DNA of 56,720 nucleotides from an uncultured Pelagibacteraceae bacterium (GCA_902514755.1 CABXRY010000005.1:1-56720); one strand, 5' to 3'; positions 33,180 to 42,655 are shown, counted from the stretch's first letter. The notes: generated by a model not told the origin, from the sequence alone. A program made the numbers and translations.

Positions 33180-34907
33180 TTACTCTTTATCTTCTTCTTT
33201 TTTTTTTAAATCTTCAGAAAGTGATGAGAATGGTAAGTTTTTACCCGAACCTTCAGATCCGTATTTGTCTAAAGCTTCTTTTTTTTCAATTTCTTCTAAT
33301 AATTTAATACTCAATGTTACTTTTCTCTTATCTAGATCAAGATCAGCTATTGCACAGTCAAGTTTTTCCCCACCTGTCCATCTACTTGGTCTAGCATCAG
33401 CTGCATTAATAGCAATTGCTGACTTTTTAATTTGGAAATCCATTTCACATCCCTCAGGTCTAACCATTAATCCTTTATTATCAGTTGAGGTTACTTTCAC
33501 AGTGATTGTTTGGTTTTTATTTTTATCTTTAAACCATTCGAAAGGATCTGCTTGAGTCTGTCTTAAACCAACTCTAATCTTTTGTTCAGAAACTTTTACC
33601 TCAAGAACTTTGACTTTAATTTTATCACCTTTTTTATATTTTTCTAATTCTTGTTCACCATTGTTCAGGTATGTCAAATCATTACAATGTAAAAAAGTAT
33701 CAACATCTAAATCTTCTACCTTCACAAATAATGAATATTCATTTTTATTAACCACTTCACCTTCGACAATAGTTCCTACAGGATATTTTTTCTCAAAAGT
33801 TTCAAATGGATTTTCTTGAGTTAATCTATGTGAGATTGCAACACGTCTTTTATCTTTATCAATCTCTGTAATTACACAATCTATTTCATCGCCTACTTTA
33901 AACATTTTTTTTGCAGAAATATTTTTTTTAGTCCAACCAAGTTCACTTGAGTGAAGTAAAGTTGTAAGACCCGGTTCTAGTTCACAGAATGCACCAAAGT
34001 CCATTAATTTAGAAACTTTGACTTTATAAATTTTATTTAATTCATAATTTTCAATATGTTCAAAGGGATCAGGTGATAATTGTTTTACTGAACAACCAAC
34101 TTGTAATTTGTCTTTATCTACTGTGATAACTTTCAGATCATGTTTTTCCCCAATATTAAAAACTTCATCAGGGTGATTGACTCTTGAATAAGAAATTTCT
34201 TGCAGATGAACTAATACATCTAATTCGCCGTTGACATTAAAGAAACATCCAAAGGTACTATAACCTTTAACTTCAGCACCTTTAATAATATCTCCAACTT
34301 TATATTTATCTATTATTTTTGCTTTATCTTCTTTTTTGAAGGATGAAATTATTTCTCTTCTTGAAACACATGCGTTTCCTCTAATTTTATCTAATTTAAT
34401 TAATGCAAATTTTTGTGGTTCATTCATTAAATGACTTATATCTTTTAAAGGTTTATCGCTTATTTGTGATCCTGGTAAAAACATCAATGAGCCAGTATCT
34501 ATATGTTCAACAATGCATCCACCTTTACACTTAGAGGTAATTTTACCCATAATTGGTTCATTTTTTTCATAAGCTTCCACAAGTTTGTCCCAACCTTTGA
34601 TTTTTTGAGCTTTGCTAGCAGAAACTAAAACCTCACCATGTTTATCTTCAATTTTTTCTAATAATACTGATATTGTTTCACCTACTTTAATTTTATCAGT
34701 AAGACCCATACTTTTTAGTTCGTTGATATCTAAAACAGGTTCACTTTTTAAACCTTCAACAAATAAAAAAACAAACTTTTCAGTAATTTTATTAATTTTA
34801 CCCTCAATAATTTTTCCTTCTTCAATCTGAACTTTTGATAGTTGGCTGTTTAGTAGTTTTTTAAATTCTTGTGATGCTGTACTTGATAGGTCTTTGTAAA
34901 TTTCCAT
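33180..34907 (-). CDS. rpsA: 30S ribosomal protein S1
   Basis: 575 residues containing six S1 RNA-binding domains, each opening with a pattern such as G-x-I-x-G-x-V and closing near KV-x-LS-x(R/K). S1 brings mRNA to the ribosome. It starts on the last base of cmk. Its acidic C-terminal tail ends in Glu/Asp/Lys. A strong dependence on S1 is plausible here because many genes have no clear Shine-Dalgarno sequence. Confidence 0.96.
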   Translation of the reverse strand: MEIYKDLSSTASQEFKKLLNSQLSKVQIEEGKIIEGKINKITEKFVFLFVEGLKSEPVLDINELKSMGLTDKIKVGETISVLLEKIEDKHGEVLVSASKAQKIKGWDKLVEAYEKNEPIMGKITSKCKGGCIVEHIDTGSLMFLPGSQISDKPLKDISHLMNEPQKFALIKLDKIRGNACVSRREIISSFKKEDKAKIIDKYKVGDIIKGAEVKGYSTFGCFFNVNGELDVLVHLQEISYSRVNHPDEVFNIGEKHDLKVITVDKDKLQVGCSVKQLSPDPFEHIENYELNKIYKVKVSKLMDFGAFCELEPGLTTLLHSSELGWTKKNISAKKMFKVGDEIDCVITEIDKDKRRVAISHRLTQENPFETFEKKYPVGTIVEGEVVNKNEYSLFVKVEDLDVDTFLHCNDLTYLNNGEQELEKYKKGDKIKVKVLEVKVSEQKIRVGLRQTQADPFEWFKDKNKNQTITVKVTSTDNKGLMVRPEGCEMDFQIKKSAIAINAADARPSRWTGGEKLDCAIADLDLDKRKVTLSIKLLEEIEKKEALDKYGSEGSGKNLPFSSLSEDLKKKEEDKE

Positions 34908-35563
34908 TAAATATTAATTTTCTTGTCTATAATTTTTTTTATTTTTAAAAAACAGGCTCTTTTAGATAAATTTGTAGTGTTAATCAATACCGAATCTTTT
35001 GTTTTCTTAAGGGGTGAAATTCTTCTATTGTAGTCATTTTTGTCCCGTTTTTTGATACTTTTAAGCACCTCTTCATAAGAAATTTTTTTTTTTAAACTTT
35101 TTAGCTCTTTATATCGTCTTAAAGCTCTTGTTTTTACACTGGCAGTAATAAAAAACTTAAATTCTGCATCCGGCATAATATTGTAAGTAATATCTCTTCC
35201 ATCCAAACATGATCCATCATATTTTTTTGGTGGGTTATAGGCAAAATTTAATTGAAAAGAATGCACGAGTTTTCTTGTTAATTTTACCTTTGATATAATA
35301 GAAGCTTCTGTTCCTACCTCATCAGATAAAAGTGCTTTTTTAGCTAAGTCTTTAACTTTTAAAGATTTTATTTTTGATTTAATTAATTTTTGATTAAATT
35401 TTTTTGGATATTTTAATTTTAAGTATGCAATCATTCTATATATTTTTCCTGTATCAAGATAAAAAAGATTATAATGTTTTGATATAGCTTTTGCCAATGA
35501 TCCAGCTCCAGCTGCTGCTGGAGAATCAATTGCTATTTTTAAAATATTTTTTCTTTTAATCAT
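34907..35563 (-). CDS. cmk: Cytidylate kinase, Walker A lysine missing
   Basis: 218 residues, placed between aroA and rpsA as usual. DTGKIYR (D37) and DGRDITYNIMPDAEFKFFITAS match CMP kinase. The P-loop, normally GPxGxGKGT, here reads SPAAAGAGS at residues 14-22: the phosphate-binding lysine is alanine (A20) and the first glycine is serine. Whether it still phosphorylates CMP/dCMP is open. The gene is otherwise intact and coupled on both sides (TAATG). Confidence 0.88.
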   Translation of the reverse strand: MIKRKNILKIAIDSPAAAGAGSLAKAISKHYNLFYLDTGKIYRMIAYLKLKYPKKFNQKLIKSKIKSLKVKDLAKKALLSDEVGTEASIISKVKLTRKLVHSFQLNFAYNPPKKYDGSCLDGRDITYNIMPDAEFKFFITASVKTRALRRYKELKSLKKKISYEEVLKSIKKRDKNDYNRRISPLKKTKDSVLINTTNLSKRACFLKIKKIIDKKINI

Positions 35564-36882
35564 TAAGTTTTTAATTCATTTATAATTTTAAGAAAACCAG
35601 GGAATGATGTTTTAATGGAATCTTTATCATGAATATACCACTCACCACCTAATGAAAGACCTGCAATGACACAAGTCATAAATATCCTATGATCCTTTAA
35701 ATAATCTTTAATTACTATTTTCTTTTTTATTTCAAAATCGGGGTTACCAAAAATTTTAATAGAATTTTTTGTTACAATATTTTTTACACCCATTAAATTA
35801 AGAATTTTTGCACCCCATTTTAGTCTTGGACTTTCTTTTTGATCTAATTCACCTAAATCTTTAAAATATGAAACACCTTTGGCTTTAGCGGCTAATATAA
35901 AAATTATTAGAAATTCATCAATTGCACCGCTATTGAATTTTGTAGGACAATTAATGGCTTTGAGTTTTTTTCCACCTTCAACTTTGATATCAGCAATTTT
36001 TTCACCTTTATAAATTTTTCGATTTTGAAAAATGATTTTTGCACCCATTTTTTTTAAAATTGAAATGATTGCTACTCTAGAAGGATTAATATTTACATTT
36101 TTAATAATTAATTTTGAATTTTTTGACAATGATGTCAGAATGATAAAAAATGCACTAGAGCTAATATCTGAAGGGATAATATAATTAAATGGTTTAATTT
36201 CTTTTACTTTTTTTACCTTTATTAAGTCATAAATTTTTTTATTCTTTACGGTGATTGGTAATTTCAAATATTTACACATCAATTCAGTATGGTTTCTTGA
36301 TTTTTTTGCTTTAATAAAAGTAGTTCCTTCAGTTCTCATGCCTGCAAAAATCACAGCACTTTTACATTGTGCCGAACCTTTATTTTCAAAGTAAGATATA
36401 GGTTTTAATTCTTTTGAACTATAAAGTGTCAAGGGTAAGTTTTTTTTATTTTTTAATTTAAAAATACCTCCAAATTTACTTAGAGGATCCGATATTCTTT
36501 TAAAATCTCTTGTTGATAAACTTTTGTCACCAATAAGTTTTATTGGTTTTGTAGTATTAATTAAAAATCCAAGTATTAATCTTCCTAACGTTCCAGAATT
36601 TTCAGCGTCAAGAGTAAGGTTGTTTTTATATTTATATCCATCAATTCCTTTTCCATAAATTTTACAAAAATTATTTTTTAATTCAACTTTAATACCTAAT
36701 TTTCTTATCATTTTGATTGCTGCTTTTACATCTTCTGAAATTAATAAATTTTTTGCTTTAGAATTTCCATTTGCTAGTGAGGCAAATAAAACCCATCTAA
36801 TACTTATACTTTTGTCTCCACTAACTAATATTTCTTTATCAAAATTTTTTAATTTTTTTTTTATTATTACTGGACTGGACAT
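35563..36882 (-). CDS. aroA: 3-phosphoshikimate 1-carboxyvinyltransferase (EPSP synthase)
   Basis: 439 residues forming the two-domain enolpyruvyl transferase fold. GDKSISIR supplies the conserved K, S and R, NSGTLGR the PEP-loop arginine, SAQCKSA, SRNHTE and DISSSAF follow, then IDEF (catalytic D), and DHRIFM. The block usually ELRVKESDR is ELDQKESPR, losing one conserved arginine. First gene of aroA-cmk-rpsA-ihfB. Confidence 0.93.
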   Translation of the reverse strand: MSSPVIIKKKLKNFDKEILVSGDKSISIRWVLFASLANGNSKAKNLLISEDVKAAIKMIRKLGIKVELKNNFCKIYGKGIDGYKYKNNLTLDAENSGTLGRLILGFLINTTKPIKLIGDKSLSTRDFKRISDPLSKFGGIFKLKNKKNLPLTLYSSKELKPISYFENKGSAQCKSAVIFAGMRTEGTTFIKAKKSRNHTELMCKYLKLPITVKNKKIYDLIKVKKVKEIKPFNYIIPSDISSSAFFIILTSLSKNSKLIIKNVNINPSRVAIISILKKMGAKIIFQNRKIYKGEKIADIKVEGGKKLKAINCPTKFNSGAIDEFLIIFILAAKAKGVSYFKDLGELDQKESPRLKWGAKILNLMGVKNIVTKNSIKIFGNPDFEIKKKIVIKDYLKDHRIFMTCVIAGLSLGGEWYIHDKDSIKTSFPGFLKIINELKT

Positions 36883-36888
36883 TAATAC

Positions 36889-37665
36889 CTATTTAATACT
36901 AAAACTCTCACCAAAATAAGCATTTTTAGCATTAATATTATTTACTAATTCTGAAGGGGTGTCTTGAGCAATAACTTTTCCATTATTCAAGATCATTGCA
37001 ATATCAACACACACAAGTAAATCTCTTGCTTGATGATCACATATGCAAATAGTAATTGAATTTTCTTGTTGCAAATTAACTATAGTTTCTTGTAACATTT
37101 TAATAGTTAAAACATCTAGTGCTGCAAAACATTCATCTAAAAGAAGTACTTTTGGATTACTCAGGAGCGATAAAGCAATTACTAATTTTTTTTTTTGTCC
37201 CCCAGATAAAAATTTAGCTTTTATATCTTTTAAGTTATCAAGTTCGAACTTTGAAATTAAATAATTAATTTTATCATTTCTAAAATTTTTATCTTCAATT
37301 ACAATTTCACTTATAGCTCTAAGATTATCTTGGAGAGTGAGTTCATTAAAAAAGCCTCCATATTGAGGAACATATCCAACTTTAAATTTTTTACTTCTTA
37401 AATATATTGGATACTGAGTTACATCTTCTCCATTAATTTTAATTATTCCACTTTTAGGACCAATTAATCCTGTTATAAGATTAAATATTGTAGATTTTCC
37501 TACCCCATTTGGTCCAAGCATTCCAAAAATTTGACCCTCATTGATTTTAAAACTTATGTTATCTAAAATTAATCTATTTCCATAAGCTAATGAAACATTT
37601 TCAAATTCAATTACTGAATTTGTTTTTTTAAATGATTTAATCCTAAATTTTTTAATAACAGCCAT
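36889..37665 (-). CDS. lptB: LPS export ABC transporter ATP-binding protein
   Basis: A 258-residue ABC ATPase. Walker A GPNGVGKST, Q-loop VPQYGGFFNELT, signature LSGGQKKK, Walker B LLLDECFAALD and switch histidine in ICDHQARD are present. The Q-loop region and the C-terminal YFGESF resemble LptB. An N-terminal extension of about 15 residues is unusual. It powers LPS transport to the outer membrane with LptFG. It directly follows lptC. Confidence 0.9.
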   Translation of the reverse strand: MAVIKKFRIKSFKKTNSVIEFENVSLAYGNRLILDNISFKINEGQIFGMLGPNGVGKSTIFNLITGLIGPKSGIIKINGEDVTQYPIYLRSKKFKVGYVPQYGGFFNELTLQDNLRAISEIVIEDKNFRNDKINYLISKFELDNLKDIKAKFLSGGQKKKLVIALSLLSNPKVLLLDECFAALDVLTIKMLQETIVNLQQENSITICICDHQARDLLVCVDIAMILNNGKVIAQDTPSELVNNINAKNAYFGESFSIK

Positions 37666-37666
37666 T

Positions 37667-38233
37667 TTAATCTTTGTTTTTTATATTCACTTTTTTATTA
37701 TCTTTATACATAAATATTTTTGTATCTTTAGTGGTAACATTAATTTCAATAACATCTGCTTTTAGAATATTTTCTATATTTGTATAGACTACTTTTCTTG
37801 AAATAATCATTGAATTCCTTCCTATGGAAAAGTCAAGATATTCACCGGTAATTTTATTATCCAAATAATTAATTTCCACATTCTTTGAGAAAATAGTATC
37901 AAAATTATTAGTATTATATTTTCCAAAATCTGAGGTTATTGTGACATCATTTGAGTTCGTTAACTTAATGAATGCTCTTACATTTGTAAGATAAATTATG
38001 TTTGGCCTATCATAATCTATCTCACCTTTGGATGCATTTACTATGTATTGATTTCCTTCAGCATCTTTAGATGAATAACTAACATCTCTCATTATATTTG
38101 ATTTATATGGTTCTTCTAAAACCTCTTCTTTTATCTCAGAAACACTCTCTTCTTTCGAGTACTTAAGATATAAAATTAATGAAAAAATTAGTAAAATTAT
38201 AATTAAAAAAAATATAATATTTTTCTTTTTCAT
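37667..38233 (-). CDS. lptC: LptC-like LPS export protein
   Basis: 188 residues: an N-terminal membrane anchor at about 5-24, an acidic linker, then a beta-jellyroll-like domain (repeating short strands, for example GEIDYDRPNIIYLTNVRAF and GKYNTNNFDTI) as in the OstA/LptC superfamily. It lies between kdsD and lptB. No separate lptA frame exists between it and lptB (the gap is 1 bp). Confidence 0.8.
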   Translation of the reverse strand: MKKKNIIFFLIIILLIFSLILYLKYSKEESVSEIKEEVLEEPYKSNIMRDVSYSSKDAEGNQYIVNASKGEIDYDRPNIIYLTNVRAFIKLTNSNDVTITSDFGKYNTNNFDTIFSKNVEINYLDNKITGEYLDFSIGRNSMIISRKVVYTNIENILKADVIEINVTTKDTKIFMYKDNKKVNIKNKD

Positions 38234-39202
38234 TTACACAATATTAGAAGCAAGAATATTATGTATGTGAATTACTCCAATTGTCTTTGATTCATTTTTT
38301 TTATTGATAACACTCAAAGAAGTAATCTTTTTATGATTCATTAGAGCTAATGCTTTAGCAGCTAACATATCTTTATCCACACTTATTGGATTTTTTGTCA
38401 TCACATTTTTCACTTTTAATGAATGAAAATTATTTTTTTTAGACTTAAATCTTCTAATTTGACCGTCAGTGATAATTCCAATTGTTTTTTTATTCTTATT
38501 TTGAATAATTAAAAAACCTAATTTTTTTTTAGTTAATATTTCTAATGCCTTTTTCATATTAATATTATCTTGAACAAATGGAATTTGATCGCCAGTAACC
38601 ATTAGATCTTCAACAGTTTTAAGTTTTAATCCTAAATTCCCAGCAGGATGAATTTTTTTAAAATCTAAATTTCCAAAATTTTTATATTGCATAGCAGCTA
38701 TAGCAAGGGCATCACCCAGTGCAAGCTGAACAGTAGTACTTGATGTGGGAACTATTCCTCCAGACTCAATTACTTGTGGGATTAATAATTTTATGTCCGC
38801 AGCTTTATACAAAATAGAGTCTTTTTTTGACATTATTCCAATCAATAATACTTTATTTCTATTAGCGTACTGAATAATGTTTTTAAGTTCATTGGTTTGT
38901 CCAGAATAACTTAATAAAATTAATACATCTTTTTTTTGGATAGACCCTAAATCGCCATGAGATGAGTCACTTGCTGATAACTTAAATGCAGGAGTTCCTA
39001 CTGAAGAAAGAGTTGCTGCTATCTTAGATGCTATTAAGCCACTTTTTCCAACCCCACATACAATTACTTTAGATTGACATTTTGTTATTTCGATTACAGC
39101 TTTGTTAAATGAGTTATCAATTTTTTTCTTTAATTTTTGTAAGCTTTTAATCTCTAACTCAATTACGTTTTTAGCAATTTTTGTAAAATTTTTTTTGTTC
39201 AT
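38234..39202 (-). CDS. kdsD: Arabinose-5-phosphate isomerase
   Basis: 322 residues: a SIS sugar-isomerase domain (about 30-170, with GVGKSGLIASKIAATLSSVGTPA and SHGDLG) followed by a pair of CBS domains. It makes arabinose-5-phosphate, the precursor of Kdo. The ATG at 39202 overlapping the rnd stop (TAATG) is chosen over an in-frame start four codons earlier. Confidence 0.93.
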   Translation of the reverse strand: MNKKNFTKIAKNVIELEIKSLQKLKKKIDNSFNKAVIEITKCQSKVIVCGVGKSGLIASKIAATLSSVGTPAFKLSASDSSHGDLGSIQKKDVLILLSYSGQTNELKNIIQYANRNKVLLIGIMSKKDSILYKAADIKLLIPQVIESGGIVPTSSTTVQLALGDALAIAAMQYKNFGNLDFKKIHPAGNLGLKLKTVEDLMVTGDQIPFVQDNINMKKALEILTKKKLGFLIIQNKNKKTIGIITDGQIRRFKSKKNNFHSLKVKNVMTKNPISVDKDMLAAKALALMNHKKITSLSVINKKNESKTIGVIHIHNILASNIV

Positions 39203-39813
39203 TAATGTGACCAAATATCATCTTTGAATAAAGCTAAATCAAGATCAACTCTAGTTTTCAAAAACTTTAAACAATCTTTGTAAAGCTTTATCCTATTTTC
39301 TCTCTCAAGTATTTTGAATAACTCATCATGAATTTGATGCAAATAAATAACATCATTAGCACAATATTTTAGTTGTGCTGGTGTGAGCGTACCTCCAAAA
39401 TCAGAACTTTGAAATTGTTTACTTATATCAACATTTACAAATTCTTTAATTAATGTTTTCAAAGAATGATTATCAGAATAAGATCTGGCTAATTTAGAGG
39501 CAATTTTAGTGTCTAAAATATTATTTGTGTCAGTTTTTAAATAATATTTAATATGAGCCATATCTGCTCTTCCATAATGAAATATTTTTGTAATAGTTTC
39601 GTCTTTGAGTAATTTTATTAAATTTGGCGCTTCATAGTTCTCCCTATCAAGCTGTATAATATGGGCATCTGAATTTCCCGAAGATAATTGTATTAAACAA
39701 AGAGGGTCTCTTCTCACATTAAGACCCATGAACTCACCATCAATTGCTAACACATTGCCTAAATCTAAATCTTCTGGTAAATCTTTTTGGTGCAATTTAA
39801 TATTATTACTCAT
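39202..39813 (-). CDS. rnd: Ribonuclease D-like 3'-5' exonuclease (short form)
   Basis: 203 residues from the ATG at 39813; an in-frame ATG nine codons earlier would overlap the divergent gene. DEDD residues are visible in AIDGEFMGL, HYGRADMAHI, LDTKIASK and CANDVIYL. The protein lacks the HRDC domains of E. coli RNase D, as is common for alphaproteobacterial forms. It probably trims tRNA 3' ends. It is the first gene of rnd-kdsD-lptC-lptB. Confidence 0.9.
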   Translation of the reverse strand: MSNNIKLHQKDLPEDLDLGNVLAIDGEFMGLNVRRDPLCLIQLSSGNSDAHIIQLDRENYEAPNLIKLLKDETITKIFHYGRADMAHIKYYLKTDTNNILDTKIASKLARSYSDNHSLKTLIKEFVNVDISKQFQSSDFGGTLTPAQLKYCANDVIYLHQIHDELFKILERENRIKLYKDCLKFLKTRVDLDLALFKDDIWSH

Positions 39814-39827
39814 TTTTAAATATATAT

Positions 39828-40814
39828 ATGACGAATTCAAAGCATTGTCTAATTTTCGGAGGTAGTGGCCAGATAGGTCGAAACTTAATTAGAAAATTAA
39901 CTAAAAATAATTATAGAGTAACCGTTGTAACAAGAAATATTCATCAAAAAAGCTACATTATTAAAACACAAGCAAATGCAGGTTATATTGATATTGTAGA
40001 GGCCAATATATTTGATGAAAAAAAAATAAAAGCTCTTTTTAAAAAAACAGATATTTGTATTAATTTGATAGGAATATTATTTGAACAAAAAAAAGGAAAC
40101 ACATTTAAAAATATTCATTCTATTTTTCCATCTTTATTGGCAAAGCTTTGTAAAGAATATAATTTAAAACATTTTATTCATTTATCAGCACTTGGAATTA
40201 ATGATGCTGTTGATTCTGAGTATGCTAAAAGTAAATTAGAGGGTGAGAACAATGTTTTAAAAAATTTTCCTTTGGCAACAATTTTAAGGCCATCAATTGT
40301 CTATTCCGTAGATGATAATTTTACAACCAATTTCATGACACTTTTAAATAGATTACCGATATTTCCACTTTACTATGAAGGAAAGACTAAATTTGCTCCG
40401 ATTCATTGTTCAGATTTAACTGATACAATTTATCATATTATTTCTAAAAATATATATTCAAAAATAATTGAATGCACAGGACCTGAGATAATATCTTTTA
40501 AAGAATTATTACAAAAGTTATTACATTTGATTAATAAAAAAAGGATTTTAATACCTTTTCCTTTACCATTAGCAAAATTTTCAGCCCGTTTTTTTGAGTT
40601 ATTGCCTAACCCTTTGCTTACCAGCGATCAGCTAAGATTGTTAAAATATGACAATATATCATCTGGGAAATATAAAACTAACACAGAAATCGGAATTCCT
40701 AGTGTTAGATACTTTGATAAAGAGGTAAAAAAATATTGTTATATGTGGAGAGAAGGTGGACAGTATTCAACTGAAAAATATACTTCTAAAGATTTAGAAA
40801 ATAAAGTTAACTAA
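39828..40814 (+). CDS. NDUFA9-like NAD(P)-binding SDR protein (complex I subunit family)
   Basis: 328 residues. The N-terminal Rossmann motif is GGSGQIGRNL, followed by a YAKSK active-site-like segment and LRPSIVYS. The C-terminal block LLPNPLLTSDQLRLLKYDN and a later GGQ are typical of the alphaproteobacterial relatives of mitochondrial complex I subunit NDUFA9. Function in bacteria is thought to be linked to respiratory complex I but is not proved. Start lies 14 bp from the divergent rnd start. Confidence 0.85.
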   Translation: MTNSKHCLIFGGSGQIGRNLIRKLTKNNYRVTVVTRNIHQKSYIIKTQANAGYIDIVEANIFDEKKIKALFKKTDICINLIGILFEQKKGNTFKNIHSIFPSLLAKLCKEYNLKHFIHLSALGINDAVDSEYAKSKLEGENNVLKNFPLATILRPSIVYSVDDNFTTNFMTLLNRLPIFPLYYEGKTKFAPIHCSDLTDTIYHIISKNIYSKIIECTGPEIISFKELLQKLLHLINKKRILIPFPLPLAKFSARFFELLPNPLLTSDQLRLLKYDNISSGKYKTNTEIGIPSVRYFDKEVKKYCYMWREGGQYSTEKYTSKDLENKVN

Positions 40815-40820
40815 ATTATT

Positions 40821-41315
40821 TTAAGCTGACTGAATCTTTTTCTCAATAAAGTCAGGAACATCTTCTTTATCTGAAACTTCTTCTTTTTTACCTTTAGGCT
40901 GATAAGCGTATAAAAGATGAAGTTTACAATAAGAAAAATCTTTTAAAGAGGACCTTCCACAAAAATAAAAACCTTTTTCATCTGGATGACCTATAGGCCA
41001 TTTGCATGAGTTTTCATCAAGTTCCTCTAATTGCCTTGGATTTTCGGGTTCAAAATCTTTTTCAATAATTAAAGATTTAAATTTACTTTTTCTTCCTCTT
41101 CTAGATTTGATATCTTTACGTTCTTGTGAATTTTCGAAATTTTGATTTGATGTAGCGGTTCTGGTTTTAATTTTAGCAGATAAATTCAATCTATGGGCTT
41201 TTCCAATAACTGCATTTCTGCTTATGCCACCAATAATTTGAGCAATTTGACTTGCAGTATTTCCTTTGCCCCATAGTTCTTTCAATTTGTTAACTTTTTC
41301 CTCGTTCCAGCTCAT
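40821..41315 (-). CDS. gcrA: Cell cycle regulator GcrA
   Basis: 164 residues from the family start MSWNEEKV; two codons of upstream frame are left out. The N-terminal helix-turn-helix contains ASQIAQIIGGISRNAVIGKAHRLNL; the basic middle is a linker; the C-terminal SCKWPIGHP and CGRSSLKDFSYCKLH form the sigma70-binding domain. GcrA activates promoters carrying GANTC sites methylated by CcrM in Caulobacter. It is divergent from argD. Confidence 0.94.
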   Translation of the reverse strand: MSWNEEKVNKLKELWGKGNTASQIAQIIGGISRNAVIGKAHRLNLSAKIKTRTATSNQNFENSQERKDIKSRRGRKSKFKSLIIEKDFEPENPRQLEELDENSCKWPIGHPDEKGFYFCGRSSLKDFSYCKLHLLYAYQPKGKKEEVSDKEDVPDFIEKKIQSA

Positions 41316-41486
41316 TATCAATATGTTGTATCAATGTTTATTTAAACTACAATATACTGATATATTGAAAAATTAAACAAGCAAAATCTCACAGTTATCA
41401 ACAAAAATAACCTAAAATTGGGTTATATGTATTTTCAATCATAACTTGTATCTAATAATTAAAATTTATAAAAACTTATTTAAATT
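41316..41486. promoter_or_regulatory. Divergent gcrA/argD control region
   Basis: A 171-bp AT-rich gap with no ORF of note. It contains TTATCAACA (41395-41403), one base from the DnaA box TTATCCACA, and a hairpin ATAACC/GGTTAT (41407-41412 with 41421-41426). No GANTC site was found in the gap. Promoters of gcrA (leftward) and argD (rightward) must lie here; I could not fix their positions. Confidence 0.45.
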
Positions 41487-42653
41487 ATGAGCTATTTAGC
41501 AAAAAATTATAATAGAAAAAAAATTTCATTTAAATATGGAAAAGGAAGTTTCCTTTATGCAACCAATGGAAAAAAATATTTAGATTTTGTTCAAGGCATA
41601 GCAGTTAATTCCTTAGGCCACGCACATCCAAAGCTAATAAATACTGTTAACAAACAATCAAAAAAACTTTGGCATGTGTCAAACGCATTCCAAATCCCCG
41701 AAGGGGAATTGTTAGCAAAAAAATTAGTTAAAAAAACTTTTGCTGATTATGTTATGTTTCAAAATAGTGGCGCAGAAGCAACAGAGGCTGCAATTAAAGT
41801 TGCTAGAAGATATTTTTATTCAATTGGTAAACCAAAAAAAAATAAAATTTTATGTGTTAAAAATAGTTTTCATGGAAGAACTATAGCTGCAATTTATGCA
41901 AGTGGATCCAAAAAAATGACCGAAGGTTTTGGACCAAAAGTAAATGGCTTTGATCATTTTAAATTTGGTAACCACACATCTTTAAAAAAAAAAATTTCAA
42001 AAAATACAGCAGCCATAATGATTGAGACTATAATGGGAGAAGGTGGTATAAAAGTAGTGCCTGATTGGTGTTTAGTAGGGTTAAGAAAAATTTGTGACCA
42101 AAAGAACATATTATTGATTTTAGATGAAGTTCAATGTGGAATAGGAAGATCAGGAGATTTTTTTGCTTTTGAAAAATCTAAAGTAAAACCAGATATTGTA
42201 CCAATTGCAAAAGGAATTGGTGGTGGATTTCCAATTGGTGCGGTTTTAATGAATAAAAAAGTTGCTTCAGGAATGATAGCAGGAACGCATGGCTCTACTT
42301 TTGGAGGAAACCCACTTGCTATGTCTGTTGGTAATACAGTGATGGATATCATTCACAATAAAAAGTTTTTAGATAATGTAAAAAGAATTTCAAAATATTT
42401 TTTATTTAATCTTAATAATATCAAGAAAAAGTATCCCAATGTTATAAATGAGATTAGAGGCAAAGGTTTATTAATTGGCATAAAAGTTAAATCAGATCAA
42501 ACAAAATTTATAAAAAAACTGATGGATAATAAATTATTGACCATAAGAGCTGCTGAAAATATAGTCAGAGTTTTGCCACCATTAAATGTAAAAAAAAGTG
42601 AAATTAATCAAGCTTTAAAGATAATAGAGAAAGTTTGTTCAGAAATGAATTAA
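41487..42653 (+). CDS. argD: Acetylornithine / succinyldiaminopimelate aminotransferase
   Basis: A 388-residue class III PLP aminotransferase. The PLP lysine is in PIAKGIGGGFPIGA, the D for the pyridine nitrogen in LILDEVQCGIGRSG, and NSGAEATEAAIK is the phosphate loop. It can act in both arginine and lysine synthesis; here argF follows directly, favouring arginine, with dapD/dapE elsewhere in the window. Confidence 0.95.
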   Translation: MSYLAKNYNRKKISFKYGKGSFLYATNGKKYLDFVQGIAVNSLGHAHPKLINTVNKQSKKLWHVSNAFQIPEGELLAKKLVKKTFADYVMFQNSGAEATEAAIKVARRYFYSIGKPKKNKILCVKNSFHGRTIAAIYASGSKKMTEGFGPKVNGFDHFKFGNHTSLKKKISKNTAAIMIETIMGEGGIKVVPDWCLVGLRKICDQKNILLILDEVQCGIGRSGDFFAFEKSKVKPDIVPIAKGIGGGFPIGAVLMNKKVASGMIAGTHGSTFGGNPLAMSVGNTVMDIIHNKKFLDNVKRISKYFLFNLNNIKKKYPNVINEIRGKGLLIGIKVKSDQTKFIKKLMDNKLLTIRAAENIVRVLPPLNVKKSEINQALKIIEKVCSEMN

Positions 42654-42655
42654 AA

